Shown here piece by piece: positions 1 through 7,946 of a stretch of 32,370 nt of DNA (within the stretch, counting starts at the first letter, position 1; the number at the start of each line of letters is the position of its first letter). A program made the translations under genes and the position numbers. The notes beneath the pieces were generated by a model. That model was not told the origin of the DNA, made no database searches, and saw nothing but the letters and a program-made list of their open reading frames with translations. The DNA comes from Bacteroidota bacterium (GTDB lineage Bacteria; Bacteroidota; Bacteroidia; Flavobacteriales; Flavobacteriaceae), in the NCBI GenBank assembly GCA_027620655.1, contig JAQCDS010000011.1:1-32370 (forward strand), read 5' to 3'.

Positions 1-990
1 CCTAGTGAAATTTCCTGGACTATCGATGATGGTGAAGGCACTGAGATTTCTAGTGGTAATACATCAAATACTAATGGTGGAACAGCATTTTGCCCACCAC
101 CACCAACACCTTGTTCCCACACCTTTAACATGGCCGACTCATTCGGCGACGGGTGGAATGGAGCTACAGTAAATATTATTGTTAATGGAGTAATTGCTTT
201 GGAAGGAGCTACCATCACTGGAGGAAGTTCTGGGTCGGAAACTTTTGAAGCGGCGACTGGAGACACTATTGAACTTGATTGGACCAATACTGGGTCTTGG
301 CCTAGTGAAATTTCCTGGACTATCGATGATGGTGAAGGCACTGAGATTTCTAGTGGTAATACATCAAATACTAATGGTGGAACAGCATTTTGCCCTACTG
401 AAACAACTTCTGGACCGTCTTGTACACATACATTTAATATGTTTGACTCTTTTGGGGATGGCTGGAACGGATTTGCTGCTGATATCCTTGTCAACGGAGT
501 AGTTGTTCTAGAAAGTGCAACTATTACTGATGGAGCGGCTGGAACTGCTGAATTTCAAGCAGCCACAGGCGATTCCATCGAATTAAGCTGGACTACAGGA
601 AGTTGGGCAAGCGAAATAAGCTGGACTATAACTGATGGTGAAGGCACTCAGATTTCTAGTGGCAATACATCAAATACTAATGGTGGAACAGCATTTTGCC
701 CACCACCAACTCCTTGTACCCACACTTTCAACATGGCTGACTCATTCGGTGATGGCTGGAACGGATTTGCTGCTGATATCCTTGTCAACGGAGTAGTTGT
801 TCTAGAAAGTGCAACTATTACTGATGGAGCGGCTGGAACTGCTGAATTTCAAGCAGCCACAGGCGATTCCATTGAATTAAGCTGGACTACAGGAAGTTGG
901 GCAAGCGAAATAAGCTGGACTATAACTGATGGTGGAGGCACTCAGATATCAAGCGGTAATACTTCAACTACCAATGGTGGAACAGGAAAT
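1..990 (+). repeat. Tandem near-identical repeats inside the adhesin gene
   Basis: Bases 1-95 equal bases 301-395 exactly (period 300). Bases 457-640 equal 751-934 with a single mismatch at 579/873 (period 294). The 3' end of the second full copy (about 633-704) resembles the ends of the earlier copies more than that of the last copy, so the array is mosaic. Each unit encodes one DSFGDGWNG domain. The array continues beyond the left edge of the window, so the copy number is unknown. Confidence 0.95.
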
Positions 991-3981
991 TGTCCTGATT
1001 GCTTACCTCCGACTGGCCTTACCTTAGACAGTGTGTCTACAACAGGTGCAGTTGTTTCATGGACCGGAGGAGATGCAACATCTTGGGAATATGAACTCGT
1101 TATAGCTGGAGAAACTCCAACTGGTGTTGGAATAGCTACAACAACTAATCCACTAACAATTACAGGTTGTTACTCAAATACAGCTTACGACTTATATGTT
1201 AGGACTGACTGCGGTGGAGTTTACAGCAGCTGGGTTGCAATGAGTTTTACTACAAGCCCTGCTTGTGGGGATACAATTTATGATACTGGCGGTGCTAACG
1301 ATAACTATAGTAATAATGAATTAATAACAGTTACAGTATTTCCAGAAAATCCTGGTGATGTAGTTACCTTTACTTTTTTAAGTTTTAATACTGAAAGTTG
1401 TTGTGATGATTTGACAGTATATGATGGACCTGATACAACTTCAACTGTTGTTGGAACCTATGCTGGAACTGCAATACCAGATCCTATTATATCCACACAC
1501 ATTTCAGGAGCTCTAACCTTTGTTTTTGTTAGTGATTCAGGTGTAACTAGAGATGGTTATGAAATCCTTGTCACTTGTGCACCACCACCAACTTGCTCGG
1601 CACCTACGGGACTTGCAATATCAAATATTGGTGGTACTACAGCTGATTTTGATTGGAATGCATTTGACGGCAATCAGTCTTGGGAGTATGTGGTAGTACC
1701 AACTGGAGACCCTGCACCAACTACTAGTGGTACATTCTCTGCAATAAATTCAACAACCCTAACCGATTTGGAATTCCTTACCACATATGATGTTTATGTA
1801 AGAGCATTTTGTGGTGAAGAAGATGGCTACTCTGTTTGGTCTGGTCCAGTGACCTTTACAACAACGCAACAAACAGATTATACTATTGATTGTTCTCTAG
1901 GTGAGCCCGTTAATATAAATTACTGTTATACTAACAATGATACTACATATTGGTTATTCACCTCCACTGATGGATTTCCTCTTAAGATAGAATTTAATGC
2001 AGGAACTATTGAAGGGTTCTGGGATGATCTTACAATTTATGATGGTCCAGACAATACATTCCCTGTTCTATTCAATAATAACGATGCAGATATTGAAGAT
2101 TTTACAGGATTAGTTGTAGAATCAACATTTCCAGCAGTTTATGTGGAAGTAGACTCTGATGGTTCTGCAAGTTGTGAATCGAGCTGGTCTGGCTCTTACA
2201 TCCCATGGGATTTTGATGTATCTTGTAAAACATGTATCACTCAAACCGTTGAATTTTCTATTGATGGAGCTTGTGAACCTATTCAAGAGTTTTACATCAA
2301 CGCCAACGTCGCAGATATGGGTGATGCCATTAACTTAGAATTGACAGACAATCAAGGAAGTCCTGCTCAAACTACAACTCAAACAGGTATTGTTACTTTT
2401 GGACCTTACCCTGCAAACCAGCAAGTTGTTATCACTGTGGTCAATAGCGACGACACGAGTTGTTCTGTAGATAGTGATCCATTGACATTCCTATGTCCAC
2501 CACCACCAAACGATTGTTCAATTGTATATGCTGGAGAGGATACATATTTCTGTAGTGATGGAAGTACGCCTGTGACTTTATCAGCGTCTTACCATGTATT
2601 TGGACAAGACACAACATCCTATGATGTTACAGTTCAGGAAAACTGTCCAGCACCAAATTTGAGTGGTGGATCACCAACTAGTGTAAATACAGATGATATA
2701 TGGTCTGAAGTCATTGATTTAGGATTTGAATTCTGTTTCTTTGGTGAAACTTACAGTCAAGTCCTTATAGGTTCGAACGGTGTATTATCATTTGAACTTG
2801 AAAATGCTGAAACTAATAATGGTTGGAATTTACAATCTTGGTTTAGTACATCTCCTGACACACTTCCAAACAGCTCTAATCCAACGCTTTCGGAAGGAAA
2901 CATTTTTGGGGTTGGTCATGATATTGATCCTTCGGAATGTGGTGACATCAACTATATGATTTTGGGAAGTGCTCCTGCACGACAATTTGTAGTCAATTAT
3001 AACGAAGTATGTCACTTTGGTTTTGAATGTTCGGACAACACCTCTACATCACAAATCATCTTATATGAATCATCAAATGTGATTGATGTAAATATTATAG
3101 ACAAACCACTCTGTACAGAATGGAATGATGGTCTGGCGGTTGTTGGTATTCAAAATATCGATGATACTGTTGCATTTGTTGCGCCAGATAGAAATACCAG
3201 CGCATGGGAAACTTCAAATGAATTCTGGAGATTCTCCCCATCGGTTGGAGAAGCTAACTATACTTTTGGTTGGTATGATGGTGATACTTTTGTAAGTCAT
3301 GAAGATACAATAACTGTAACTCCTGATGTAACAACGACATATACTGCAGCTGTAACTTACAACCTTTGTAATGGAGATACAGCAACGGTTACAGATACTG
3401 TAGTGGTTGAGCTTGCACCAACACCAGTTCCTGTACCAGTTAGTGATGAATTCCAAGGTTGTATTAATGAAGATCTTATTTTGGAAGTTAATGTTGATCC
3501 TACACAAGAGTCAACTTCATTAGTTTATTATTGGTCATATAACAATGAAGACGTTCAAATTGGACCAGATAACACATATACAATTCCTGCATATTCTGAT
3601 CTATATGGAGAATATACTGTTACTGCATTTAATGAAGAAACAGGATGTTTTTCAAGTACAACAATCTTCTCATCAACATATCTAAATCAAAACTGTGTTG
3701 ATATCCCACAAGGAATTTCGCCTAATGGTGATGGGTATAACGATTGTTTGATTCTTGATCATTTGGAAGCGCAAGAAGACATTATAAAAGCTGAAATTTA
3801 TAATAGATATGGTGTAAAAGTCTTTGAATTAAATGACTACGTTGATCACTGGTGTGGACAAGATGCGAGTGATGGAAATTTAGACTCTGACGAATTATTG
3901 CCAGTAGGAACATACTTTTATGTCATACAATATGCGTCTGAACGTGAGCCAACCATCAGTTGGATTTATCTTAATTACTAA
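1..3981 (+). CDS. T9SS type B secreted multidomain adhesin, 5' truncated by the window
   Basis: The reading frame is open from base 1, so the true start lies upstream; 1326 codons are visible. The N-terminal part holds three full and one partial copy of a roughly 98-100 residue domain with the signature DSFGDGWNG, joined by Pro/Cys linkers (about bases 1-990). Then come a fibronectin type III-like domain (about 1000-1257), a CUB-like domain with DDLTVYDGPD (1261-1581), a second FnIII (1594-1866), a second CUB-like domain (1876-2238), a region with the surface-protein motif VLIGSNGVLSF (near 2765-2795), and two Ig-like segments (about 3240-3690). The last 90 or so residues start at ISPNGDGYND and match the gliding-motility-associated C-terminal domain (CHU_C), the type B sorting signal of the type IX secretion system. 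Cys-rich, acidic and lysine-poor, as expected for an exposed protein. The following genes encode its probable outer-membrane partner and a periplasmic anchor. Function as an adhesin is inferred; no enzymatic domain is seen. Confidence 0.9.
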   Translation, partial: PSEISWTIDDGEGTEISSGNTSNTNGGTAFCPPPPTPCSHTFNMADSFGDGWNGATVNIIVNGVIALEGATITGGSSGSETFEAATGDTIELDWTNTGSWPSEISWTIDDGEGTEISSGNTSNTNGGTAFCPTETTSGPSCTHTFNMFDSFGDGWNGFAADILVNGVVVLESATITDGAAGTAEFQAATGDSIELSWTTGSWASEISWTITDGEGTQISSGNTSNTNGGTAFCPPPTPCTHTFNMADSFGDGWNGFAADILVNGVVVLESATITDGAAGTAEFQAATGDSIELSWTTGSWASEISWTITDGGGTQISSGNTSTTNGGTGNCPDCLPPTGLTLDSVSTTGAVVSWTGGDATSWEYELVIAGETPTGVGIATTTNPLTITGCYSNTAYDLYVRTDCGGVYSSWVAMSFTTSPACGDTIYDTGGANDNYSNNELITVTVFPENPGDVVTFTFLSFNTESCCDDLTVYDGPDTTSTVVGTYAGTAIPDPIISTHISGALTFVFVSDSGVTRDGYEILVTCAPPPTCSAPTGLAISNIGGTTADFDWNAFDGNQSWEYVVVPTGDPAPTTSGTFSAINSTTLTDLEFLTTYDVYVRAFCGEEDGYSVWSGPVTFTTTQQTDYTIDCSLGEPVNINYCYTNNDTTYWLFTSTDGFPLKIEFNAGTIEGFWDDLTIYDGPDNTFPVLFNNNDADIEDFTGLVVESTFPAVYVEVDSDGSASCESSWSGSYIPWDFDVSCKTCITQTVEFSIDGACEPIQEFYINANVADMGDAINLELTDNQGSPAQTTTQTGIVTFGPYPANQQVVITVVNSDDTSCSVDSDPLTFLCPPPPNDCSIVYAGEDTYFCSDGSTPVTLSASYHVFGQDTTSYDVTVQENCPAPNLSGGSPTSVNTDDIWSEVIDLGFEFCFFGETYSQVLIGSNGVLSFELENAETNNGWNLQSWFSTSPDTLPNSSNPTLSEGNIFGVGHDIDPSECGDINYMILGSAPARQFVVNYNEVCHFGFECSDNTSTSQIILYESSNVIDVNIIDKPLCTEWNDGLAVVGIQNIDDTVAFVAPDRNTSAWETSNEFWRFSPSVGEANYTFGWYDGDTFVSHEDTITVTPDVTTTYTAAVTYNLCNGDTATVTDTVVVELAPTPVPVPVSDEFQGCINEDLILEVNVDPTQESTSLVYYWSYNNEDVQIGPDNTYTIPAYSDLYGEYTVTAFNEETGCFSSTTIFSSTYLNQNCVDIPQGISPNGDGYNDCLILDHLEAQEDIIKAEIYNRYGVKVFELNDYVDHWCGQDASDGNLDSDELLPVGTYFYVIQYASEREPTISWIYLNY

Positions 3982-4005
3982 CCAATAACAACTAATAATA
4001 AAACA

Positions 4006-4923
4006 ATGAAAAAATTAATTCTAATATTTTTTACCGTACTCATTGCACAGCAAGTTACTGCTCAGCAGGATCCACAGTATACGCAATATATGTACAATAT
4101 GAATATTATAAATCCGGCTTATGCAGGCATTTCTGAAGGACTAGCTATTGGAGCACTTTACCGCAGTCAATGGGTTGGGCTAGATGGAGGGCCAGAAACT
4201 TACACGTTCAATATGCATTCACCAGTTGGCAAACAATTGGCTCTAGGGTTTTCTGTAATATCTGATAAAATTGGGCCTGTAAAAGAAACCAATGCTTATG
4301 TAGACGCATCTTACACTATTCCTACTGGAATGGAAACACGTCTTGCGTTTGGAGTAAAAGGAGGGTTTACTTTTCATGATATTGCTATTGCTGAAACGCA
4401 AATTAATGTCATTGATCAAGGAGACCCATTCTTTGCGAGTGCCATCAACGAAACAACACCAAATATTGGAGCTGGGGTTTATTTTTATAAACCAAACAAA
4501 TATTATATTTCTGTTTCTGTCCCTAATATTCTTAACGGTGTTCATTTGGATGCCAATGGAACAAAAATAGGTTCAGAATCAGAGCACTTATTTGCAGCTG
4601 CTGGATATGTTTTTGATTTATCTGAAAACTTTAAGTTAAAACCACATGCTTTGCTTAAATATGCATTTGATGCGCCGTTGAGTTACGATATTAATGCCAA
4701 TTTATTCATGTTTGATTTGGTTGAAGTTGGTGTAGGTTATCGTCTTGAAGATTCATTTAGTGGGATGATTAATTTCCAAATCATGGAAAACCTTCGCATT
4801 GGATATGCTTACGATGCTATTCAGTCCGATTTGGATATTGTAACAAATTCTTCACATGAAGTTTTTATCAATTTTGATTTCAATTTTTCATCCAAAGTTT
4901 CAAGATCACCTCGTTATTTCTAA
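4006..4923 (+). CDS. PorP/SprF family type IX secretion outer-membrane protein
   Basis: 305 residues. A signal peptide (MKKLILIFFTVLIAQQVTA) is followed by the family's typical mature N-terminus QQDPQYTQYMYN and then NPAYAG. The rest alternates short hydrophobic strands rich in Gly and aromatics, as in an outer-membrane beta-barrel, and ends in an aromatic residue after FDFNFS. Members of this family are encoded beside type B (CHU_C) substrates; SprF is needed for surface display of SprB in Flavobacterium johnsoniae. It starts 24 bases after the adhesin stop and lies 25 bases before the OmpA-family gene, so the three are probably co-transcribed. The inferred role is to receive or retain the upstream adhesin at the cell surface. 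It need not be the core PorP of the secretion machine, since several paralogues per genome are usual. Confidence 0.93.
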   Translation: MKKLILIFFTVLIAQQVTAQQDPQYTQYMYNMNIINPAYAGISEGLAIGALYRSQWVGLDGGPETYTFNMHSPVGKQLALGFSVISDKIGPVKETNAYVDASYTIPTGMETRLAFGVKGGFTFHDIAIAETQINVIDQGDPFFASAINETTPNIGAGVYFYKPNKYYISVSVPNILNGVHLDANGTKIGSESEHLFAAAGYVFDLSENFKLKPHALLKYAFDAPLSYDINANLFMFDLVEVGVGYRLEDSFSGMINFQIMENLRIGYAYDAIQSDLDIVTNSSHEVFINFDFNFSSKVSRSPRYF

Positions 4924-4948
4924 AATTTAAGCTAAGTATATTATTATC

Positions 4949-6862
4949 ATGAAAAAATATAATTCAATTTTTATAATCATTTTAGTCACTGGCTTATTTG
5001 CCAATGCACAATCTAATGCTACCAAAAGAGCCGATAAACTCTTCTCCAAATTTGAGTTTGTGGAAGCTGCCAAGGCCTACGAAGATTTAATCTCTAAAGG
5101 AGATGGAGATGCGTATGTGTATGGAAAACTAGCAGAGGCCTATTATAATGTTTTCAATACTGTTGAAGCAGAAAAATGGTATGCAAAAACTTTGGAATCA
5201 TCTGAAGCACCAGAAACCATTTACAAATATGCACAGATGTTGAAAGCCAATGGAAAGTATGAAGACTCCAACACTCAAATGGCAAAATTTGCGTCTATGC
5301 GACCTGCGGATCACAGAGCAATTGCATTTGTTGAGAATCCTAACTACTTGCCTAAGATTCTTGAAAAAGGAAAAAAATTCAACCTTCAAGATGCAGGTAT
5401 AAATACAGCATACTCCGATTTTGGGGGAACACTAAAAGATGGTAAATTATATATTACCTCTAGCCGAAATGATGAAGGTGTAAGTTATGGATGGAACAAA
5501 GAACCTTTTTTAGATATTTACACAGCAACAAAAAACAATGACGGTTCTTTTCAGGCAGCTGTTGCAGTAGAGGCTCTAAACACAAAATACCATGAAGGTG
5601 TAGTTTCTTTCTCTCCAGACGGAAACACTGTATATTTCTCTAGGGAGAGTTATTTTGATAAAATTTTTGAAAGAGATTCTTTATCAAGAAATAAGTTTAG
5701 TGTCCTAAATTTATATAAATCAACCAAAGAAGAGGATGGAAACTGGGGTAAAGCTGAAGCGCTATCATTGAATTCTGAAAATTATTCTGTAAAAAATCCA
5801 GCGGTAAGCCCTGATGGAAAAACCTTGTTTTTCGCTTCAGATATGGCCGGTGGAATGGGGCAATTTGATATTTGGTCTGCTCCAATAAATGATGATGGCA
5901 ACGTTGGAGAGGCCACAAACTTGGGGCAAAAACTTAATACTGAAGGGCAAGAAATGTTCCCATTTGTCAGTTCAGACAATACACTATACTTCTCATCCGA
6001 TGGTCATTTGGGCCTTGGAGGAATGGATGTCTTTTTTGCTAAACTTGTAGATGGAAAAGTTGGCCCAATCAGAAATGTTGGAATTCCTGTTAATGGTAAT
6101 GCGGATGACTTTGCTTTTAGCATTGATGACGAAACAGGCGAAGGTTTTGTATCTTCCAACCGTGAAGGCGGTGCTGGTAGTGACGATGTATATGCTATTA
6201 AAGTATTACAACCAATTTGTGATGTTTTAGTTAATGTAACAGTGAAAGACAGCGAAACTGGACTTATTCTTGCAGGAGCTTCTGTAAATGTATTAGACTC
6301 TGAAGGTAATGTTATTGGTACAAAAATCACTTCTGATAAGGGTGAAGTCAACTACATTATTGAATGTAACACTGATCTAAGTTTAAGTGCTACAATGGAT
6401 GAGTACGAAAGTGGTACTGGAAGCATTGAAGGCACTAGTGAAGAAGAAGTTTCTACAGAAATTTTATTGGATCCTATAGATGAGATTATAATTGCTAACA
6501 AAGTCATACTAAATCCAATTTATTTCGACTTTGACAAATCTAACATCACAGCGCAAGCGGCTTTTGAGTTGGATAAATTAGTACAACTCATGAATAAGTA
6601 CGAATCTATTGTAATCCGAGCAGAATCACACACAGATTCTAGAGGAAGTGAAAAATACAATCAAAGTTTATCAGAAAGACGAGCTTTGACTACCGCTCAA
6701 TATGTGGTTTCAAAAGGAATTGATGCCAGTAGAATAACTGGTATAGGCATGGGTGAAACCAGTCCTGTAAATGATTGCGGGTCCAAATGTAATGAAGATG
6801 AACATCAATTGAATAGACGCTCAGAATTTATAATTCTTGAAGGCAATCCGAATGATGAATAG
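4949..6862 (+). CDS. PorE-like OmpA family protein (TPR, PD40 propeller, carboxypeptidase-regulatory-like, OmpA)
   Basis: 637 residues with a signal peptide (residues 1-20, cleavage near ANAQS). Domains in order: TPR-like helices (about 22-125), a beta-propeller with PD40/WD40-like repeats carrying SPDGNTVYFSR and SPDGKTLFFASD (about 150-420), a carboxypeptidase-regulatory-like fold (about 424-505), and an OmpA C-terminal domain (about 520-633) with YFDFDKSNI, HTDSRGSEKYNQSLSERR and LNRRSEF, the peptidoglycan-binding pattern. The order is the same as in PorE of the Porphyromonas gingivalis type IX system, which links the outer-membrane PorP-containing complex to peptidoglycan. There is no lipobox, so it is probably soluble in the periplasm. 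As the third gene of the adhesin operon it probably ties the PorP/SprF protein to the cell wall (inference). The gene is closed by a strong hairpin 20 bases downstream. Confidence 0.93.
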   Translation: MKKYNSIFIIILVTGLFANAQSNATKRADKLFSKFEFVEAAKAYEDLISKGDGDAYVYGKLAEAYYNVFNTVEAEKWYAKTLESSEAPETIYKYAQMLKANGKYEDSNTQMAKFASMRPADHRAIAFVENPNYLPKILEKGKKFNLQDAGINTAYSDFGGTLKDGKLYITSSRNDEGVSYGWNKEPFLDIYTATKNNDGSFQAAVAVEALNTKYHEGVVSFSPDGNTVYFSRESYFDKIFERDSLSRNKFSVLNLYKSTKEEDGNWGKAEALSLNSENYSVKNPAVSPDGKTLFFASDMAGGMGQFDIWSAPINDDGNVGEATNLGQKLNTEGQEMFPFVSSDNTLYFSSDGHLGLGGMDVFFAKLVDGKVGPIRNVGIPVNGNADDFAFSIDDETGEGFVSSNREGGAGSDDVYAIKVLQPICDVLVNVTVKDSETGLILAGASVNVLDSEGNVIGTKITSDKGEVNYIIECNTDLSLSATMDEYESGTGSIEGTSEEEVSTEILLDPIDEIIIANKVILNPIYFDFDKSNITAQAAFELDKLVQLMNKYESIVIRAESHTDSRGSEKYNQSLSERRALTTAQYVVSKGIDASRITGIGMGETSPVNDCGSKCNEDEHQLNRRSEFIILEGNPNDE

Positions 6863-6882
6863 ATTTTGAATTTAAGTTTAAA

Positions 6883-6910
6883 AACCTCCACAATTTGTGG
6901 GGGTTTTTTT
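6883..6910 (+). terminator. Bidirectional Rho-independent terminator
   Basis: A 10-bp stem (AACCTCCACA with TGTGGGGGTT, one T-G wobble) around an ATT loop is followed by seven T on the + strand, ending the adhesin operon. On the - strand the stem is followed by five T, so it can also end the converging gene, whose stop codon (6909-6911) lies at its edge. Confidence 0.9.
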
Positions 6911-7283
6911 ATACTGCTTTAGAAAGAATAAAAGACAAGGCAAATAGAGCAAGTATAAATACAATCAAAGTAATTGCAGAGTATGGTTTTGTTCCTTTTG
7001 TATTCCTTGAAATTAAAATGTTTCTTTTTTTTCCGTTGTAACTCATCCAGTTTTTAAAAAAAATAAAAACTATAATCCCTAAAGAAACAATCCACAAACT
7101 AGTATCATCTAAAATATTAAGTTTCATTTGTTTGGAGAATTTCATAAAAAAAATACCAAACAATAAAAATAAAGCAAGTTGAAAAAAAGAGACATACAAA
7201 CGTGCCCAACGTGCAGCCAGCTTGGGTTTGAATTGCTTTACTTGATGAAAAACAGAAAGATATAATCTATCAAAAAAATTCAT
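6909..7283 (-). CDS. Small membrane protein of unknown function
   Basis: 124 residues. Three hydrophobic segments (about 29-49, 62-79 and 102-120) follow a basic, amphipathic N-terminus (FHQVKQFKPKLAARWARLY). No catalytic motif or named domain is recognised. The base composition matches the neighbours. The gene stands alone between the shared terminator and a 158-base spacer; the ATG at 7283 is the only good start. It is probably an inner-membrane protein with a cytoplasmic N-terminus by the positive-inside rule. Confidence 0.65.
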   Translation of the reverse strand: MNFFDRLYLSVFHQVKQFKPKLAARWARLYVSFFQLALFLLFGIFFMKFSKQMKLNILDDTSLWIVSLGIIVFIFFKNWMSYNGKKRNILISRNTKGTKPYSAITLIVFILALFALSFILSKAV

Positions 7284-7309
7284 GCTTTAAATGTACAAAA
7301 ACCTTGAAT

Positions 7310-7417
7310 TTAATTTTGACCTAAGACTTGAAAATCATCAATCTCAAATGTCCCATCATTATTCCCTGGGGTAAGTTCACAGGAGGCTACAGCGATCACT
7401 TTCCTGTTTATGTTCAT
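7310..7417 (-). pseudogene. Possible 3' remnant of a longer exported-protein gene (35-codon frame)
   Basis: In the spacer between two membrane-protein genes the - strand carries ATG plus 34 sense codons and a TAA. The product has non-random composition: RKVIAVASCELTPG, then DGTFEIDDFQVLG near the end. Beta-strand-like pieces of the type EIDDFQVLG are typical of the C-termini of extracellular beta-sandwich proteins. The frame is open further upstream (NFFYY before the Met) until the stop of the next gene, so a longer gene may have been cut at that point. It could also be a genuine small gene or chance; I do not recognise a family. Confidence 0.3.
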
Positions 7418-7441
7418 GTAATAAAAGAAATTAAATAACTT

Positions 7442-7873
7442 CTAGTTAGGCCAAACCTCCCATGGTATTCTAGAGAGTATTAGCACTAATGCAATAGTGT
7501 AAAATATAGCCAATGTTTTATATTTTGGCGACGACAAACGCTTCTTCTTGTGTTTAGAATATCCAATAGTGATTAGTGCAACTGCCAAAATATTGATAGT
7601 AGGATGTTCCACCAAGTATAGGCGATGAACGGCAGTCTTCATGACTTCTCCAACTCCAAGCTCTGACCACAATGAAAAACGACTTGAAGTAAAATATAAC
7701 ACAAGACCAATTAATAATTGTATATGTGATACAATTAGTGTAAATAAAGCCACTCGAAATGTTTTTGGGTCGTATTCTTTTTTTGAAATAACTCCAGAAA
7801 GGACTTTAATAACAGCAAGAAGTAAAACTACTAAAACAAGGTAAGCCCAATATGAATGTACGGTTTTAATCAT
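7442..7873 (-). CDS. Four-helix membrane protein, often labelled cytochrome b-like
   Basis: 143 residues with four hydrophobic segments (about 7-26, 40-61, 92-105 and 119-135). Histidines at 6, 50, 83 and 90 sit in or at the edge of the helices, which would suit heme or metal binding, though no ligand pair can be proven from sequence. The C-terminus SRIPWEVWPN and the length resemble a conserved flavobacterial family commonly annotated as cytochrome B. It has its own candidate promoter just upstream and is not coupled to pgi (73 bases away). The function is uncertain; electron transfer is an inference from the family label only. Confidence 0.75.
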   Translation of the reverse strand: MIKTVHSYWAYLVLVVLLLAVIKVLSGVISKKEYDPKTFRVALFTLIVSHIQLLIGLVLYFTSSRFSLWSELGVGEVMKTAVHRLYLVEHPTINILAVALITIGYSKHKKKRLSSPKYKTLAIFYTIALVLILSRIPWEVWPN

Positions 7874-7895
7874 TATATTTTGATTTTAAGTTATA

Positions 7896-7903
7896 CAAAA
7901 GTA
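7896..7903 (-). promoter_or_regulatory. Candidate flavobacterial -7 element for the cytochrome b-like gene
   Basis: TACTTTTG on the - strand matches the Bacteroidota -7 consensus TAnnTTTG. It lies 22 bases before the ATG at 7873. No well-spaced -33 TTG is seen. Confidence 0.4.
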
Positions 7904-7946
7904 CAAGATTTCAGCCATACACTAACAGCCTCAATCGTAAAAATGA

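Noticed and set aside
194-502. A 102-codon + strand frame inside the adhesin repeats
   Set aside because: It is out of frame with the adhesin, which has clear domain homology over the same bases; it is open only because the repeats keep the same composition.
1-990. Regular repeats considered as a CRISPR array
   Set aside because: The period is about 300 bp, it is in frame with a coding sequence, and there are no short repeats with unique spacers.
4243-4545. A 100-codon - strand frame opposite the PorP/SprF gene
   Set aside because: It lies antisense to a gene with clear family features and has an unnatural Arg/Asn/Ile-rich composition; the other antisense frames were dropped for the same reason.
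7310-7873. Read-through of the TAG at 7442-7444 to join the cytochrome b-like protein with the orphan frame
   Set aside because: The 143-residue protein ends where its family usually ends (WEVWPN); the shared frame is probably chance, and no recoding signal is seen.
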